Shown: positions 20,637-29,571 of the stretch, in pieces
How the letters are laid out: every line of letters begins with the position of its first letter
Position numbering within the stretch: the first letter of the stretch is position 1
NCBI GenBank assembly: GCA_030523765.1
Contig: JAUNHX010000003.1
Span: 52,482 to 116,481 of the forward strand
Reading direction: 5' to 3'
Source: Bacteroidales bacterium
GTDB lineage: Bacteria; Bacteroidota; Bacteroidia; Bacteroidales; P3
Length of the DNA stretch: 64,000 nt
Position numbers and translations under genes: made by a program
The notes under the pieces: model-generated
The model's database searches: none
What the model saw: only the letters and a program-made list of their open reading frames with translations
Told to the model about the DNA's origin: nothing

Positions 20637-22436
20637 ATGATAGAATCCCTTCTGCAACAGAGCATCTCTGAGGTGCTGAAAAATCTTTATGCTATCGAGG
20701 TTCAACCCGATAGTTTGGTGCTACAAGCCACTAGCAAGAATTTCGAGGGCGACTTTACCTTTGTCGTCTTCCCCTATGTAAAACAAGCCCGCAAAGCCCC
20801 CGATATGGTGGGTCGTGAGTTGGGTGAGGCTGTGCAGCAGCTACGTCCCGAGGTGAAGTCGTTCAATGTAGTGAAGGGTTTCCTTAATTTTGTGATCAAC
20901 GACGATTATTGGATCCACTTTGTGGCACAGCATGTAAGCAATGACAAGTATGGCCTTAAAACGGCACAGCCTGATGCTGCCCCTATCGTCGTAGAGTATT
21001 CTTCGCCTAATACTAACAAGCCTCTCCATCTTGGTCATGTCCGCAACAATCTGTTGGGGTGGTCGGTATCGCAACTGCTCAAAGCCAACGGTAACAATGT
21101 AAAGATGGTGAACCTAGTCAACGACCGTGGCATCCATATTTGCAAGTCGATGCTAGCGTGGCTACGCTTTGGCAATGGTGAAACCCCTGAAACGAGTGGA
21201 TTGAAAGGCGACCACTTGGTAGGCAAGTATTATGTGGAATTCGACAAACATTACAAAGCCGAAATCAAAGAGCTGATGGAGCAGGGAATGGAGGAGGAAG
21301 AGGCCAAGAAACAGGCACCGCTGCTTCTCGAAGCCCAGTCGATGCTCAAGCGTTGGGAAGAGGGCGACAAAGAGGTGCGTGCTTTGTGGGAGAAGATGAA
21401 TAGCTGGGTGTATGCTGGTTTCGACGAGACCTATAAGAGAATGGGCGTAGGCTTTGATAAGATTTACTACGAGTCGAACACCTATATGTTAGGAAAAGAA
21501 CTGGTGCAGAAAGGACTGGATATGGGTGTGCTATATCGTCGCGACGATGGGGCAGTGTGTGCCGACCTTACCGATGCTGGTCTAGACCACAAAGTGCTGC
21601 TGCGCAAGGATGGAACATCCGTATATATGACCCAAGATCTCGGTACCGCTCTGCTGCGCCAACACGATTTTGGTGCCGAGCAACTTATCTATGTGGTAGG
21701 CAACGAACAAGACTATCATTTCCAAGTATTGAAGATTATCCTTAAACGACTGGGATTTGACTGGGCCGACAAACTCTACCACCTATCGTATGGCATGGTA
21801 GAACTGCCCAACGGTAAGATGAAAAGTCGTGAGGGAACGGTAGTCGATGCCGACGATCTGATTAGCGAGATGGAACAGACGGCAGCCGATATGAGCAAGG
21901 AACATGGCAAGAACGACGACCTCAGTGCTGAACAGCAACAACAACTCTTCCATATCTTGGCTTTGGGAGCCTTGAAATATTTTATTTTGAAAGTGGATCC
22001 TACCAAGAATATGCTCTTTAACCCTGCCGAGAGTATTGATTTCAATGGTAACACGGGTCCTTTCATCCAATATACCCATGCCCGTATCCGCTCCATCATC
22101 CGCAAGGCTGAGAGCGAGCAGCAGATTACCGTTGTGGGCACCAATCCCAATCTCTCTACACTCGCGTTGGGTGAGAAAGAGCGCGAGGTGATCAAGCAAC
22201 TTCATAATCTCCCAGATACCATCGATGCAGCTGCCGCAGCCTACAGTCCCGCTATGGTTGCCAACTATGCGTATGATCTTGCCAAAGCCTTCAATAGCTT
22301 CTACCAGGATACCCCTATCCTTCGTGATGCCGATCGTGACACGATGATTTTCCGTATCCAGCTCTGCTCTATGGTGGCCATGGCTTTGAAAAACACCATG
22401 ATGATTCTCGGTATCGAAGTGCCCGATAGAATGTAA
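20637..22436 (+). CDS. argS: Arginyl-tRNA synthetase
   Basis: 599 residues, normal for bacterial ArgS. Class I signature at about residue 130 (SSPNTNKPLHLGHVRNN, HLGH being the HIGH box); the KMSKS equivalent is degenerate (GKMKSREGT near 394), as is usual for ArgRS. The N-terminal Arg-tRNA synthetase domain (residues 1-100) and the C-terminal DALR anticodon-binding domain (from about 470, ending GIEVPDRM) are present. It charges tRNA-Arg in the cytoplasm. It starts 31 bases after the thioredoxin-like gene and the thioesterase gene follows 16 bases later, so co-transcription is likely. Confidence 0.98.
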   Translation: MIESLLQQSISEVLKNLYAIEVQPDSLVLQATSKNFEGDFTFVVFPYVKQARKAPDMVGRELGEAVQQLRPEVKSFNVVKGFLNFVINDDYWIHFVAQHVSNDKYGLKTAQPDAAPIVVEYSSPNTNKPLHLGHVRNNLLGWSVSQLLKANGNNVKMVNLVNDRGIHICKSMLAWLRFGNGETPETSGLKGDHLVGKYYVEFDKHYKAEIKELMEQGMEEEEAKKQAPLLLEAQSMLKRWEEGDKEVRALWEKMNSWVYAGFDETYKRMGVGFDKIYYESNTYMLGKELVQKGLDMGVLYRRDDGAVCADLTDAGLDHKVLLRKDGTSVYMTQDLGTALLRQHDFGAEQLIYVVGNEQDYHFQVLKIILKRLGFDWADKLYHLSYGMVELPNGKMKSREGTVVDADDLISEMEQTAADMSKEHGKNDDLSAEQQQQLFHILALGALKYFILKVDPTKNMLFNPAESIDFNGNTGPFIQYTHARIRSIIRKAESEQQITVVGTNPNLSTLALGEKEREVIKQLHNLPDTIDAAAAAYSPAMVANYAYDLAKAFNSFYQDTPILRDADRDTMIFRIQLCSMVAMALKNTMMILGIEVPDRM

Positions 22437-22452
22437 TAACCTTTAAATAGAT

Positions 22453-23190
22453 ATGATATACGAAACTCCCTTTGTAATCTATACTCATCTGTGCGACCGT
22501 CATTATCGGTTGTCGCTTCCCTCCACGGCTCAGCTTTTTCAGGAGGTGGCCGAGCTGCATAGCAATTCGGTAGGTGCTGGCTTCCGCCCCTTGTTAGAAC
22601 AGGGGAAAGCATGGGTGCTTACCAAAGCCTCCTACCGTTATCTATCACGTTATCCTCAACTCGATGAAGAGGTGAAACTCCAAACGTGGAGTCGTGGTAG
22701 CGACACTTTGATTGCCACCCGTGATTGTCGTATTGTCAGTAAGATGGGCGAGATCCTTGTCGCCATCACCTCGGAGTGGGTAATGATGGACTTGACAAAG
22801 CGTCGTGTTTGTCGTCACAACGAAGAGGTGAAACTCTATTCTATCGACGAGGATTGTGCCCTCGATATTGATAGTCCTAAGCTGGTTATGCCCAACGATA
22901 TGGAATGTGTTGACAACTATCTATGCCCTGTCGAATACTCTGCTATCGATAAGGCGCAGCATGTCAACAATGCCGAGTACCTCCGCTGGTTCGAGAACCT
23001 GCTTCCTAGCGAATGGCTAGAGAGTGGGCCGTTGAGCGTCGACTTGAATTATCTCCGTGAAATGCGCCCCGACGATCCATCGCATCAAATCAATGCAAAG
23101 ATTATCGAAGGCGACAACCGTGAGGCATGGTTTCAGGCCACAACACCGCGTGGTGTCTCGGTCAATTGCCACATGACATTCCGTAAGTAA
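22453..23190 (+). CDS. Acyl-ACP thioesterase (FatA-type)
   Basis: 245 residues, the usual size of Bacteroidota acyl-ACP thioesterases of family PF01643. Two hotdog domains: the first starts with IYTHLCDRHYRLSLPSTAQLFQEVAELH, the second carries the family motif IDKAQHVNNAEYLRWFENLL with the conserved His and Asn pair. It is expected to release fatty acids from acyl carrier protein in the cytoplasm. It is the last gene of the short forward run, and the terminator at 23212-23248 separates it from the convergent priA. Confidence 0.9.
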   Translation: MIYETPFVIYTHLCDRHYRLSLPSTAQLFQEVAELHSNSVGAGFRPLLEQGKAWVLTKASYRYLSRYPQLDEEVKLQTWSRGSDTLIATRDCRIVSKMGEILVAITSEWVMMDLTKRRVCRHNEEVKLYSIDEDCALDIDSPKLVMPNDMECVDNYLCPVEYSAIDKAQHVNNAEYLRWFENLLPSEWLESGPLSVDLNYLREMRPDDPSHQINAKIIEGDNREAWFQATTPRGVSVNCHMTFRK

Positions 23191-23211
23191 AGAGGGATAA
23201 TAAAATATTTA

Positions 23212-23248
23212 GGGGCGATCCTTCATCTGTGGGGATTGCCTCTTTTTT
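23212..23248. terminator. Terminator between convergent thioesterase and priA
   Basis: GGGGCGATCC and GGGGATTGCCTC can form a stem with G-U pairs, followed by seven T on the forward strand. Its U-tract abuts the priA stop codon; the site may serve mainly the forward gene. Confidence 0.65.
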
Positions 23249-25719
23249 TATTGAGGATCGACATCGAATTGGATGGTTACCCGAGTAAACGAAGGCTCTT
23301 TTGTCAGCGTATCGGCTAAATCGAGCATTCGCTGCTTGTGATGGGTGAGTGGGGCTGTACGTTCAAATCGGACCATGATCTTCATCAAGTATTGATTGCG
23401 GATGCGACTCACCGATGGATATTCAGGACCCATCACCTGATGTGGATAATCGGCTCGTAACCACTGCGCATAGCGGTGGGCTGCCGTGTATACCGTTTCA
23501 CGGTCGCGGTGCCGCAGTACAACTTCTATCAGTTTGTAGTGGGGTGGGTATTTGAAAACAAGGCGTTCTTGCACCTGGGTACGATACATCGATGCATAGT
23601 CGTTCTGCATCGCATCGCGTATTGCCTGGTGCCAGGGGTTATAGGTTTGAATAATCACTGTACCCCGTTTTCCGTGTCGTCCGGCGCGTCCCGACACTTG
23701 TACTATCTGTTGGAAAGCCCGTTCGTAGGAGCGGAAGTCGGGAAAAGAAATCAGATTGTCGGCACTCAAAATGCCTACTACACTCACATTGTTGAAATCC
23801 AATCCTTTCGTAACCATCTGTGTGCCTACCAGGATATCGATATTATGATCCTCGAAATCGTTGATGATTTCTAGGTAGCGTTTCTTCTGCTGCGTACTGT
23901 CAAGATCCATGCGGGCTATGCGGGCCTCGGGGAAAAGTACAGCCAGGTCCTCCTCTACATGTTCGGTGCCAAACCCCTTCGCATGCAAATGACTGGTATG
24001 GCATTGCGGGCATTCGGAAGGCACGGGGATGCTATATCCACAGTAATGGCAACGGAGACTGTTGGTGCTTTTGTGGTAAACCAAGCTGACATCGCAGTGT
24101 TCACACGTAGGGGTCCAGTCACAGTCGTCGCACACAATACGGAGCGAAAAACCGCGACGGTTTTGGAAAAGGATAACCTGCTCGTGGTTGACCAATGCTT
24201 GTTGGATTTGGGTGACGAGAAATAGGGAGAAATATTTGGCTTGCACCTCGCCTCGTTGCTGTGCCTCCTTCATATTAACGCAAACCACCTCTGGCATCAT
24301 CAGCCCTCCGTAGCGTTCAGTAAGTTGCGCATAGCCATACTTGCCTCGCTGTGCGTTGTAGAAACTCTCCAACGATGGGGTTGCAGACCCCAATACGGTG
24401 CGAGCACCACACAGATGGGCTAGGTAGATAGCGGCATCGCGACATTGATAGCGTGGTGTGGGTTCGTATTGTTTATAGGAACTGTCGTGCTCCTCGTCTA
24501 CGATGATCAGTCCTAACGAGTGGAAGGGGAGGAATAGAGCCGATCGGGCGCCAATGAGAATCTGATAACCGTTAGGTCCAGGGTCAAGGGTACGATTCCA
24601 TACCTCGGCACGTTCGTTGGGGTTGAAGCGCGAGTGGTATACCCCTACTTGATGACCGAAATATTTGCGAATGCGGTTAATGATTTGGGCGGTGAGGGCA
24701 ATCTCAGGTAAAAGGAACAGCACCTGTTTCCCTTCGCGTAAGGTTTTGTCGATAAGCTTGATATAGACTTCGGTCTTACCACTCGACGTTACGCCGTGCA
24801 GTAGCATCACCGTCGGTTGCGACGGATCAGATAGATGTTCGAACGCGCGCTGCTGTTGCTCATTCAGTTCGATAGTGTCGACGCTGGTTTGAGCGGCATA
24901 CTCCTTCAAACGACTCTCTACATGTTCCTCTTGTAACAGCACCTCGTTCTTGATAAGGGTGGCGATAGCGCTTTGCGACAACTCTTTGTGAGCCACCAAC
25001 TCTTGCTTCCTTATCTTCTCTTTACCAAATTTGCTCATCTGCATAAACAGCATTAGTACCGATAGTTGTTTATGCAAAGAAACTTTCTTTTCCAGTCGGT
25101 CGAAAAGAGAACGCAGTTCCTCGGCATCATCGTAGCGAGGATTGAGTACCAGATGGGTTGCCACTTTAGGGGTGAACCGTTGCTTCAGCTCCTCATCCAT
25201 GATGATGATTCTTTTGTCGATCATGCTTTGTATCAACGGCATGATCTTTTGGAATCCCACCACGTCGGTTACTTGTTCGATAGGCAGACTGCCAGCATGC
25301 GACAACGCCTCCAGTACCTTAGTCTCGTTGGGAGAGAGATCGCTGTAGGCACCATCGAAGTCGGGATGCACAGCGATATACGATTCGCTCGTTAGTTTCA
25401 GTGCAGTAGGGAAAGCCGCCGCCATCACATCGCCAGTATAGCACATATAGTACGACGCCATCCATTCCCAAAACAGGAACTGCATCTCGGTCACTACTGG
25501 TTCGAGATCCATGATGGCGAGGATATACTTTGTGGTGTATTTCGGAACATTCTCATGTATGCGCCTCACCAAAGCAGAATAGATACGCTTCTTGCCAAAC
25601 TGCACTACCACCCGCTGTCCCACCTGAATATCATCGTTGTATTCGAATGGAACGCGATAAGTATAGTAGGCCTGCAGATGGAGCGGCAAGAGCACATCAA
25701 CAAAATAGGTGTGGCGCAT
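23248..25719 (-). CDS. priA: Primosomal protein N' (replication restart helicase PriA)
   Basis: 823 residues. The N-terminal 3'-DNA-binding and winged-helix domains come first. The superfamily 2 helicase core then has a Walker A LLHGVTSSGKTEVY (about residue 310) and a DEEH box (about 408). A zinc-binding insert has paired cysteines (CDDCDW, CEHCD, CHYCG, CPQCH, about 528-570), and motif VI reads SGRAGRHGKRG. PriA recognises stalled forks and reloads the replisome. It is the last gene of the reverse-strand run; a META lipoprotein lies 31 bases upstream. Length is somewhat above the E. coli protein (732), as is usual in Bacteroidota. Confidence 0.97.
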   Translation of the reverse strand: MRHTYFVDVLLPLHLQAYYTYRVPFEYNDDIQVGQRVVVQFGKKRIYSALVRRIHENVPKYTTKYILAIMDLEPVVTEMQFLFWEWMASYYMCYTGDVMAAAFPTALKLTSESYIAVHPDFDGAYSDLSPNETKVLEALSHAGSLPIEQVTDVVGFQKIMPLIQSMIDKRIIIMDEELKQRFTPKVATHLVLNPRYDDAEELRSLFDRLEKKVSLHKQLSVLMLFMQMSKFGKEKIRKQELVAHKELSQSAIATLIKNEVLLQEEHVESRLKEYAAQTSVDTIELNEQQQRAFEHLSDPSQPTVMLLHGVTSSGKTEVYIKLIDKTLREGKQVLFLLPEIALTAQIINRIRKYFGHQVGVYHSRFNPNERAEVWNRTLDPGPNGYQILIGARSALFLPFHSLGLIIVDEEHDSSYKQYEPTPRYQCRDAAIYLAHLCGARTVLGSATPSLESFYNAQRGKYGYAQLTERYGGLMMPEVVCVNMKEAQQRGEVQAKYFSLFLVTQIQQALVNHEQVILFQNRRGFSLRIVCDDCDWTPTCEHCDVSLVYHKSTNSLRCHYCGYSIPVPSECPQCHTSHLHAKGFGTEHVEEDLAVLFPEARIARMDLDSTQQKKRYLEIINDFEDHNIDILVGTQMVTKGLDFNNVSVVGILSADNLISFPDFRSYERAFQQIVQVSGRAGRHGKRGTVIIQTYNPWHQAIRDAMQNDYASMYRTQVQERLVFKYPPHYKLIEVVLRHRDRETVYTAAHRYAQWLRADYPHQVMGPEYPSVSRIRNQYLMKIMVRFERTAPLTHHKQRMLDLADTLTKEPSFTRVTIQFDVDPQ

Positions 25720-25750
25720 AGGGCAGATTGCTGGTAAATAATATATGGGA

Positions 25751-26236
25751 TTATTGCTCTACAGCTTCCTCTTCCTCAACCTCTACTTCTTGCTCCTTCT
25801 CGTAGGTTAGTATCACCTTGTCGCCCTGCAGCAACTCAAGGGTGTATTCCCCTACACGGTAGCCGTCCACCTTCGAGAGGACAGGCAGATAGGTCCGTTC
25901 AATCTTCATGAACGGTTCAGGACAAGCCATCTTCGAGCTGGTAATCTCGCTGAACTCAATCTTGCCATCGCCATGATCTTTGTAGTTGGCAAAAAATTTG
26001 TTGCAGCCAGCGTTGCCGCTAATTACCCCCGATTCGGGATTAAACTGAATAGTGGCAGGTTGTTGGTGCGGTTCATACACCATTTGTTTGTTGCGTACCG
26101 TCATCAGGTGCCACACCACCCCTTCTTCCAATTTGGGTTCAACGTTGATCTTCACTGTCTCTTTGTGTGATTTGCAGCCACCCATACTGACCAGTGCCAG
26201 TAGGCAAGTGGCTAGGAGTAAATATATTTTCTTCAT
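25751..26236 (-). CDS. META-domain (HslJ-like) lipoprotein
   Basis: 161 residues. A lipoprotein signal peptide ends at LVSMGGC (Cys about residue 21). One META/DUF306 domain follows, recognisable from the core ISGNAGCNKFFANY and SSKMACPEP motifs found in HslJ-type proteins. The C-terminus is strongly acidic (EQEVEVEEEEAVEQ). META-domain proteins are linked to heat-shock or stress phenotypes in some bacteria, but the biochemical function is not established. It lies between ispG and priA on the reverse strand with 21- and 31-base gaps and is probably co-transcribed with them. Confidence 0.85.
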   Translation of the reverse strand: MKKIYLLLATCLLALVSMGGCKSHKETVKINVEPKLEEGVVWHLMTVRNKQMVYEPHQQPATIQFNPESGVISGNAGCNKFFANYKDHGDGKIEFSEITSSKMACPEPFMKIERTYLPVLSKVDGYRVGEYTLELLQGDKVILTYEKEQEVEVEEEEAVEQ

Positions 26237-26257
26237 GTTTTTCGTGTAATAATGAGT

Positions 26258-27406
26258 TTAGGGTTCAATCCAGTCGCCATTATCTTTGATTAGTTGCACC
26301 AGCGCCTCGACAGCTTCGCTTTGATCGATATTCTGTCGAACCACCTCGCGCCCTTTGTAGAGGGTTATCTTACCGTGACCCGCACCTACATAACCGTAAT
26401 GAGCGTCGGCCATCTCGCCAGGACCATTGACAATACATCCCATCACACCAATCTTCACCCCTTTCAGGTGTTGGGTGCGAGCCTTGATTTGTTGCAGCGC
26501 CTCCTGAATGTTATACTGCGTTCGTCCGCAGCTAGGACAAGCTATAAACTCAGCCTTCGAGATGCGAGCTTCCACCGCTTGCAGTATGTCGTAGGCCACT
26601 GGTATCTCAGCTTCGGGTTCTTCTGTTAACGACACACGGATGGTGTCACCGATGCCGTCAACCAACAGCGCTCCAATACCAGCAGCACTCTTCAGTCGAC
26701 CTTGCATGGCGTCGCCAGCCTCGGTAACGCCCAGATGGATAGGGTAGTCCATCCCCGCTGCCATCATCTTTTCCACTAGTAGGCGTGTGCTTTGCACCAT
26801 CACCTTCACATTGCTGGCCTTCATGGAGAAAACTAGCTGATGGTAGTCTTGCTGGCCACACACCTGAGCAAACTCTATCGCGCTCTGCGCCATCCCCTCA
26901 GGAGTGTTGCCATATCGACTCATGATACGTTCAGAGAGCGAGCCGTGGTTGGTGCCTATACGCATAGCGGTATGATGCTCCTTGCATATCTCAATCAACT
27001 TCGACATCTTTTCGGCAATACGCTTTAGCTCATCGTTGTATTCTTGGTCAGTGAAATGAATCTTACCTCTGTTTCGATCGGTATAGTTGCCTGGGTTGAC
27101 ACGCACCTTCTCTACGATAGCCGCTGCCGTTTCGGCTGCAGCAGGCGAGAAATGGATGTCGGCCACCAACGGCACATAGCAACCGCGGTGGGCTAGCTCG
27201 TTTTTGATGTTGTAAAGGTTCTCGGCTGCCTTTACATCGGGAGCGGTGATGCGAACTAGTTCACACCCCGCCTCCACCATACGTAGCGTCTGCTCTACAG
27301 TGGCTTGAGTATCCATGGTGTCGGTGTTGGTCATCGACTGCACCACGATGGGGTTTCCTCCACCCATCAAGAGGTTGCCTATCTTTATAGCTCTGCTTTT
27401 ATACAT
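26258..27406 (-). CDS. ispG: 4-hydroxy-3-methylbut-2-enyl diphosphate synthase, short form
   Basis: 382 residues. The TIM-barrel N-terminus is seen (PIVVQSMTNTDTMD, RITAPDVKAAENL, DIHFSP). Iron-sulfur cluster ligands lie in ACPSCGRTQ (about residue 288) and GCIVNGPGE (about 324). The enzyme makes HMBPP in the MEP isoprenoid pathway in the cytoplasm. Most characterised Bacteroidota members have an enlarged protein of about 600 residues with an inserted middle domain, like plants and Chlamydiae; this one is the compact two-domain type of E. coli and clostridia. It sits in the reverse run between the META lipoprotein and the DUF2027/Smr gene with short gaps (21 bases each side). Confidence 0.96.
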   Translation of the reverse strand: MYKSRAIKIGNLLMGGGNPIVVQSMTNTDTMDTQATVEQTLRMVEAGCELVRITAPDVKAAENLYNIKNELAHRGCYVPLVADIHFSPAAAETAAAIVEKVRVNPGNYTDRNRGKIHFTDQEYNDELKRIAEKMSKLIEICKEHHTAMRIGTNHGSLSERIMSRYGNTPEGMAQSAIEFAQVCGQQDYHQLVFSMKASNVKVMVQSTRLLVEKMMAAGMDYPIHLGVTEAGDAMQGRLKSAAGIGALLVDGIGDTIRVSLTEEPEAEIPVAYDILQAVEARISKAEFIACPSCGRTQYNIQEALQQIKARTQHLKGVKIGVMGCIVNGPGEMADAHYGYVGAGHGKITLYKGREVVRQNIDQSEAVEALVQLIKDNGDWIEP

Positions 27407-27427
27407 AGTTCTAGCAATCGTTTTTTG

Positions 27428-28135
27428 TTATTTGAAATATACCTCAGTGGCTCCTGCACCATATTTCGACATTGGAGCATCGAAGAAATGAATATTATCG
27501 TACATTTCCAGCTCCTTCACTATTTCATCTTTCAGCACCCCCTTGCCAACGCCGTGGATAAAGACGATACGTTTCATGTGGTTCATCTCAGCATGGTTTA
27601 GACAGGTACGGAAATAGCGCATTTGCAGTTCGAAGGCCTCGTGGGCTGAGAGGGTAGCGGGACGCTCATGCAGCCGTTCAATATGTAGATCCACCTCTGC
27701 CTCGCCTGGGGCAGTAAGATGTTGCAACAAGATGTTGTCGTTCAGTTTCTGGCTGTTGGCGCGTTGCACCTGCTCTAGCTGTTTCTTCAGTTTCGATATC
27801 TGGTCTTTGAGGTTAGCCACCTGCGATTTCAGTTGTCGGTTCTCCTCCTCTAGGCTGATAGGTTTCTTCACCACCGGTGCCTCGTCGGGCTGATCCTCAT
27901 AGCGTTTGTGAACAAATTCAGTTACTCCATCGTTCACTTGCACATCAATCTTCGAGTTGAACACCTTTGCGGCCCCCGTCATGTCGGCCATACGAATCAG
28001 TTCCGATGGGGGGAGCGGCATATCGAAGCCTGTATCATCTTGCACAAACACAAAATCATCGGTCACCTTCGTTACCACGCCTCCACCCACTTGGTTGAGG
28101 AACTTCACTTTGTCGCCTATTTGGAATTTAGCCAT
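27428..28135 (-). CDS. DUF2027/Smr-domain protein
   Basis: 235 residues from the ATG at 28135; an in-frame TTG two codons upstream is less likely. The N-terminus (KFQIGDKVKFLNQVGGGVVTKV) is the DUF2027/MutS2-associated beta-barrel domain. A coiled coil of about 35 residues follows (LEEENRQLKSQVANLKDQIS onwards, about 98-130). The C-terminal Smr domain has the nuclease-type motifs EVDLHIERL and FIHGVGKGVLKDEI. Smr domains of MutS2 relatives cut nucleic acid or act on collided ribosomes; which applies to this Bacteroidota family is not known. It has no MutS ATPase region. Neighbours are ispG (21 bases) and mpl (47 bases). Confidence 0.88.
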   Translation of the reverse strand: MAKFQIGDKVKFLNQVGGGVVTKVTDDFVFVQDDTGFDMPLPPSELIRMADMTGAAKVFNSKIDVQVNDGVTEFVHKRYEDQPDEAPVVKKPISLEEENRQLKSQVANLKDQISKLKKQLEQVQRANSQKLNDNILLQHLTAPGEAEVDLHIERLHERPATLSAHEAFELQMRYFRTCLNHAEMNHMKRIVFIHGVGKGVLKDEIVKELEMYDNIHFFDAPMSKYGAGATEVYFK

Positions 28136-28182
28136 ATGCAATTCTTTTTGAAAATGAGAAATGATTGTAGTTAGAAAAGAGA

Positions 28183-29571
28183 TTAAATGTTCAGCAGTTC
28201 GTGTGCCAATTGTGCAAAGTCGACACCATCGAAATTACCCGATGACATCAGCAGCAGGTTGGTGTTCAGCGAGCGCTCCTCCTTGCGATAGTTAGCAAAG
28301 AGTTTATGCAGATCGTCGACCAGCAGGTGTGAGTCGTTATACACCTTGATGTTGGGATTGTTGAAAGCCTTCAACACATGGTCTGCCGACAGCGGTGGCA
28401 GTTTCTTATGCTCCAAAGCATGGGGGTTGAAATAGACAATTGGCACATCGGCCCTGTCCATCGATCCCGCATACTGGGTAAGGAAAGCGTCGGTGAGACT
28501 GCTAAAGGTGTGCAACTCCATACATGCCACCAGCCGTCGCCCAGGATATTGATCCTTCATCGCCGCCACGGTAGCACGTAGCTTCGATGGAGCATGGGCA
28601 AAGTCTTTATATACCGCTGCATGTGGAGTCTGCTCCACCAGTTCGAGACGCTTCGAAGCACCTTTGAATGAGCGAATAGCGTTGTAGAACTGCTCGTTGG
28701 TAACCCCCAGCGAGTTGCAAGCCATACGTGCAGCGGTGAGGTTGAGTAAGTTGTGGCGACCAAAAATCTTCAAAGGAATAGTGCCTTCGGGGGCATCAAG
28801 ATAGGTGGTCTCCTGTTCCACATGGTGGGCAGGTACATTGTAGGGCAGTTTGATAAGATTGCGCCGGTTGTTGCTCTGCGCCACCGAACGTACCTCCTTG
28901 TCGTCGTCGCAATAAATCAGCGTACCATTAGGTTCAATCAAATCGATAAACTTAGCGAACTGCTCTTTGTAGATTTCGAAAGTGGGAAATACATTGATGT
29001 GATCCCATTCGATGCCCGTCATGATTGCGATATTGGGACGATAAAGATGGAATTTGGGACGCGGATCGATAGGGGAGGTGAGATACTCATCCCCTTCAAT
29101 CACCATCACCTTCGCCTCCTGACTCAGTTTCACCATCACCTCGAACCCCTCCAGTTGGGCACCCACCATATAGTCGGCATCGATGCCCGCCCGTTGAAGC
29201 ACATGCAGTATCATAGCTGTGGTAGTGGTCTTTCCGTGGCTGCCACCAATTACCACCCTCGTCTTGTCTTTCGACTGTTCGTAGAGATATTCGGGATAAG
29301 AATAAATCTTCAGTCCTAGCTCCTGAGCCCTTAGCAGTTCGGGATTGTCCTTGCGGGCATGCATACCCAACACCACAGCATCCAAATCGGAGGTTATGCG
29401 AGCAGGGTCCCATCCAATGGTTGGGGGGAGCAGACCGTAGCGTTCCAGACGAGAACGAGCAGGGTCGAAAATCTCGTCGTCCGATCCCGTCACCCTATAA
29501 CCTTTCAGATGCAGTGCGATAGCCAAGTTGTGCATGGCGCTACCGCCGATGGCAATAAAATGTGCTTTCAT
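28183..29571 (-). CDS. mpl: UDP-MurNAc:L-Ala-gamma-D-Glu-meso-DAP ligase (Mpl)
   Basis: 462 residues, the usual Mpl size. Mur ligase domains in order: Rossmann-like start MKAHFIAIGGSAMHNLAIAL, P-loop GGSHGKTTTTAMILHVL (about residue 107), central motif GIEWDHINVFPT, and a C-terminal domain from about 320. The GSAMHNLA signature separates Mpl from MurC. It re-attaches recovered murein tripeptide to UDP-MurNAc in the cytoplasm (wall recycling). Its ATG overlaps the stop of the upstream HD gene by four bases (29568-29571), indicating translational coupling. Confidence 0.95.
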   Translation of the reverse strand: MKAHFIAIGGSAMHNLAIALHLKGYRVTGSDDEIFDPARSRLERYGLLPPTIGWDPARITSDLDAVVLGMHARKDNPELLRAQELGLKIYSYPEYLYEQSKDKTRVVIGGSHGKTTTTAMILHVLQRAGIDADYMVGAQLEGFEVMVKLSQEAKVMVIEGDEYLTSPIDPRPKFHLYRPNIAIMTGIEWDHINVFPTFEIYKEQFAKFIDLIEPNGTLIYCDDDKEVRSVAQSNNRRNLIKLPYNVPAHHVEQETTYLDAPEGTIPLKIFGRHNLLNLTAARMACNSLGVTNEQFYNAIRSFKGASKRLELVEQTPHAAVYKDFAHAPSKLRATVAAMKDQYPGRRLVACMELHTFSSLTDAFLTQYAGSMDRADVPIVYFNPHALEHKKLPPLSADHVLKAFNNPNIKVYNDSHLLVDDLHKLFANYRKEERSLNTNLLLMSSGNFDGVDFAQLAHELLNI

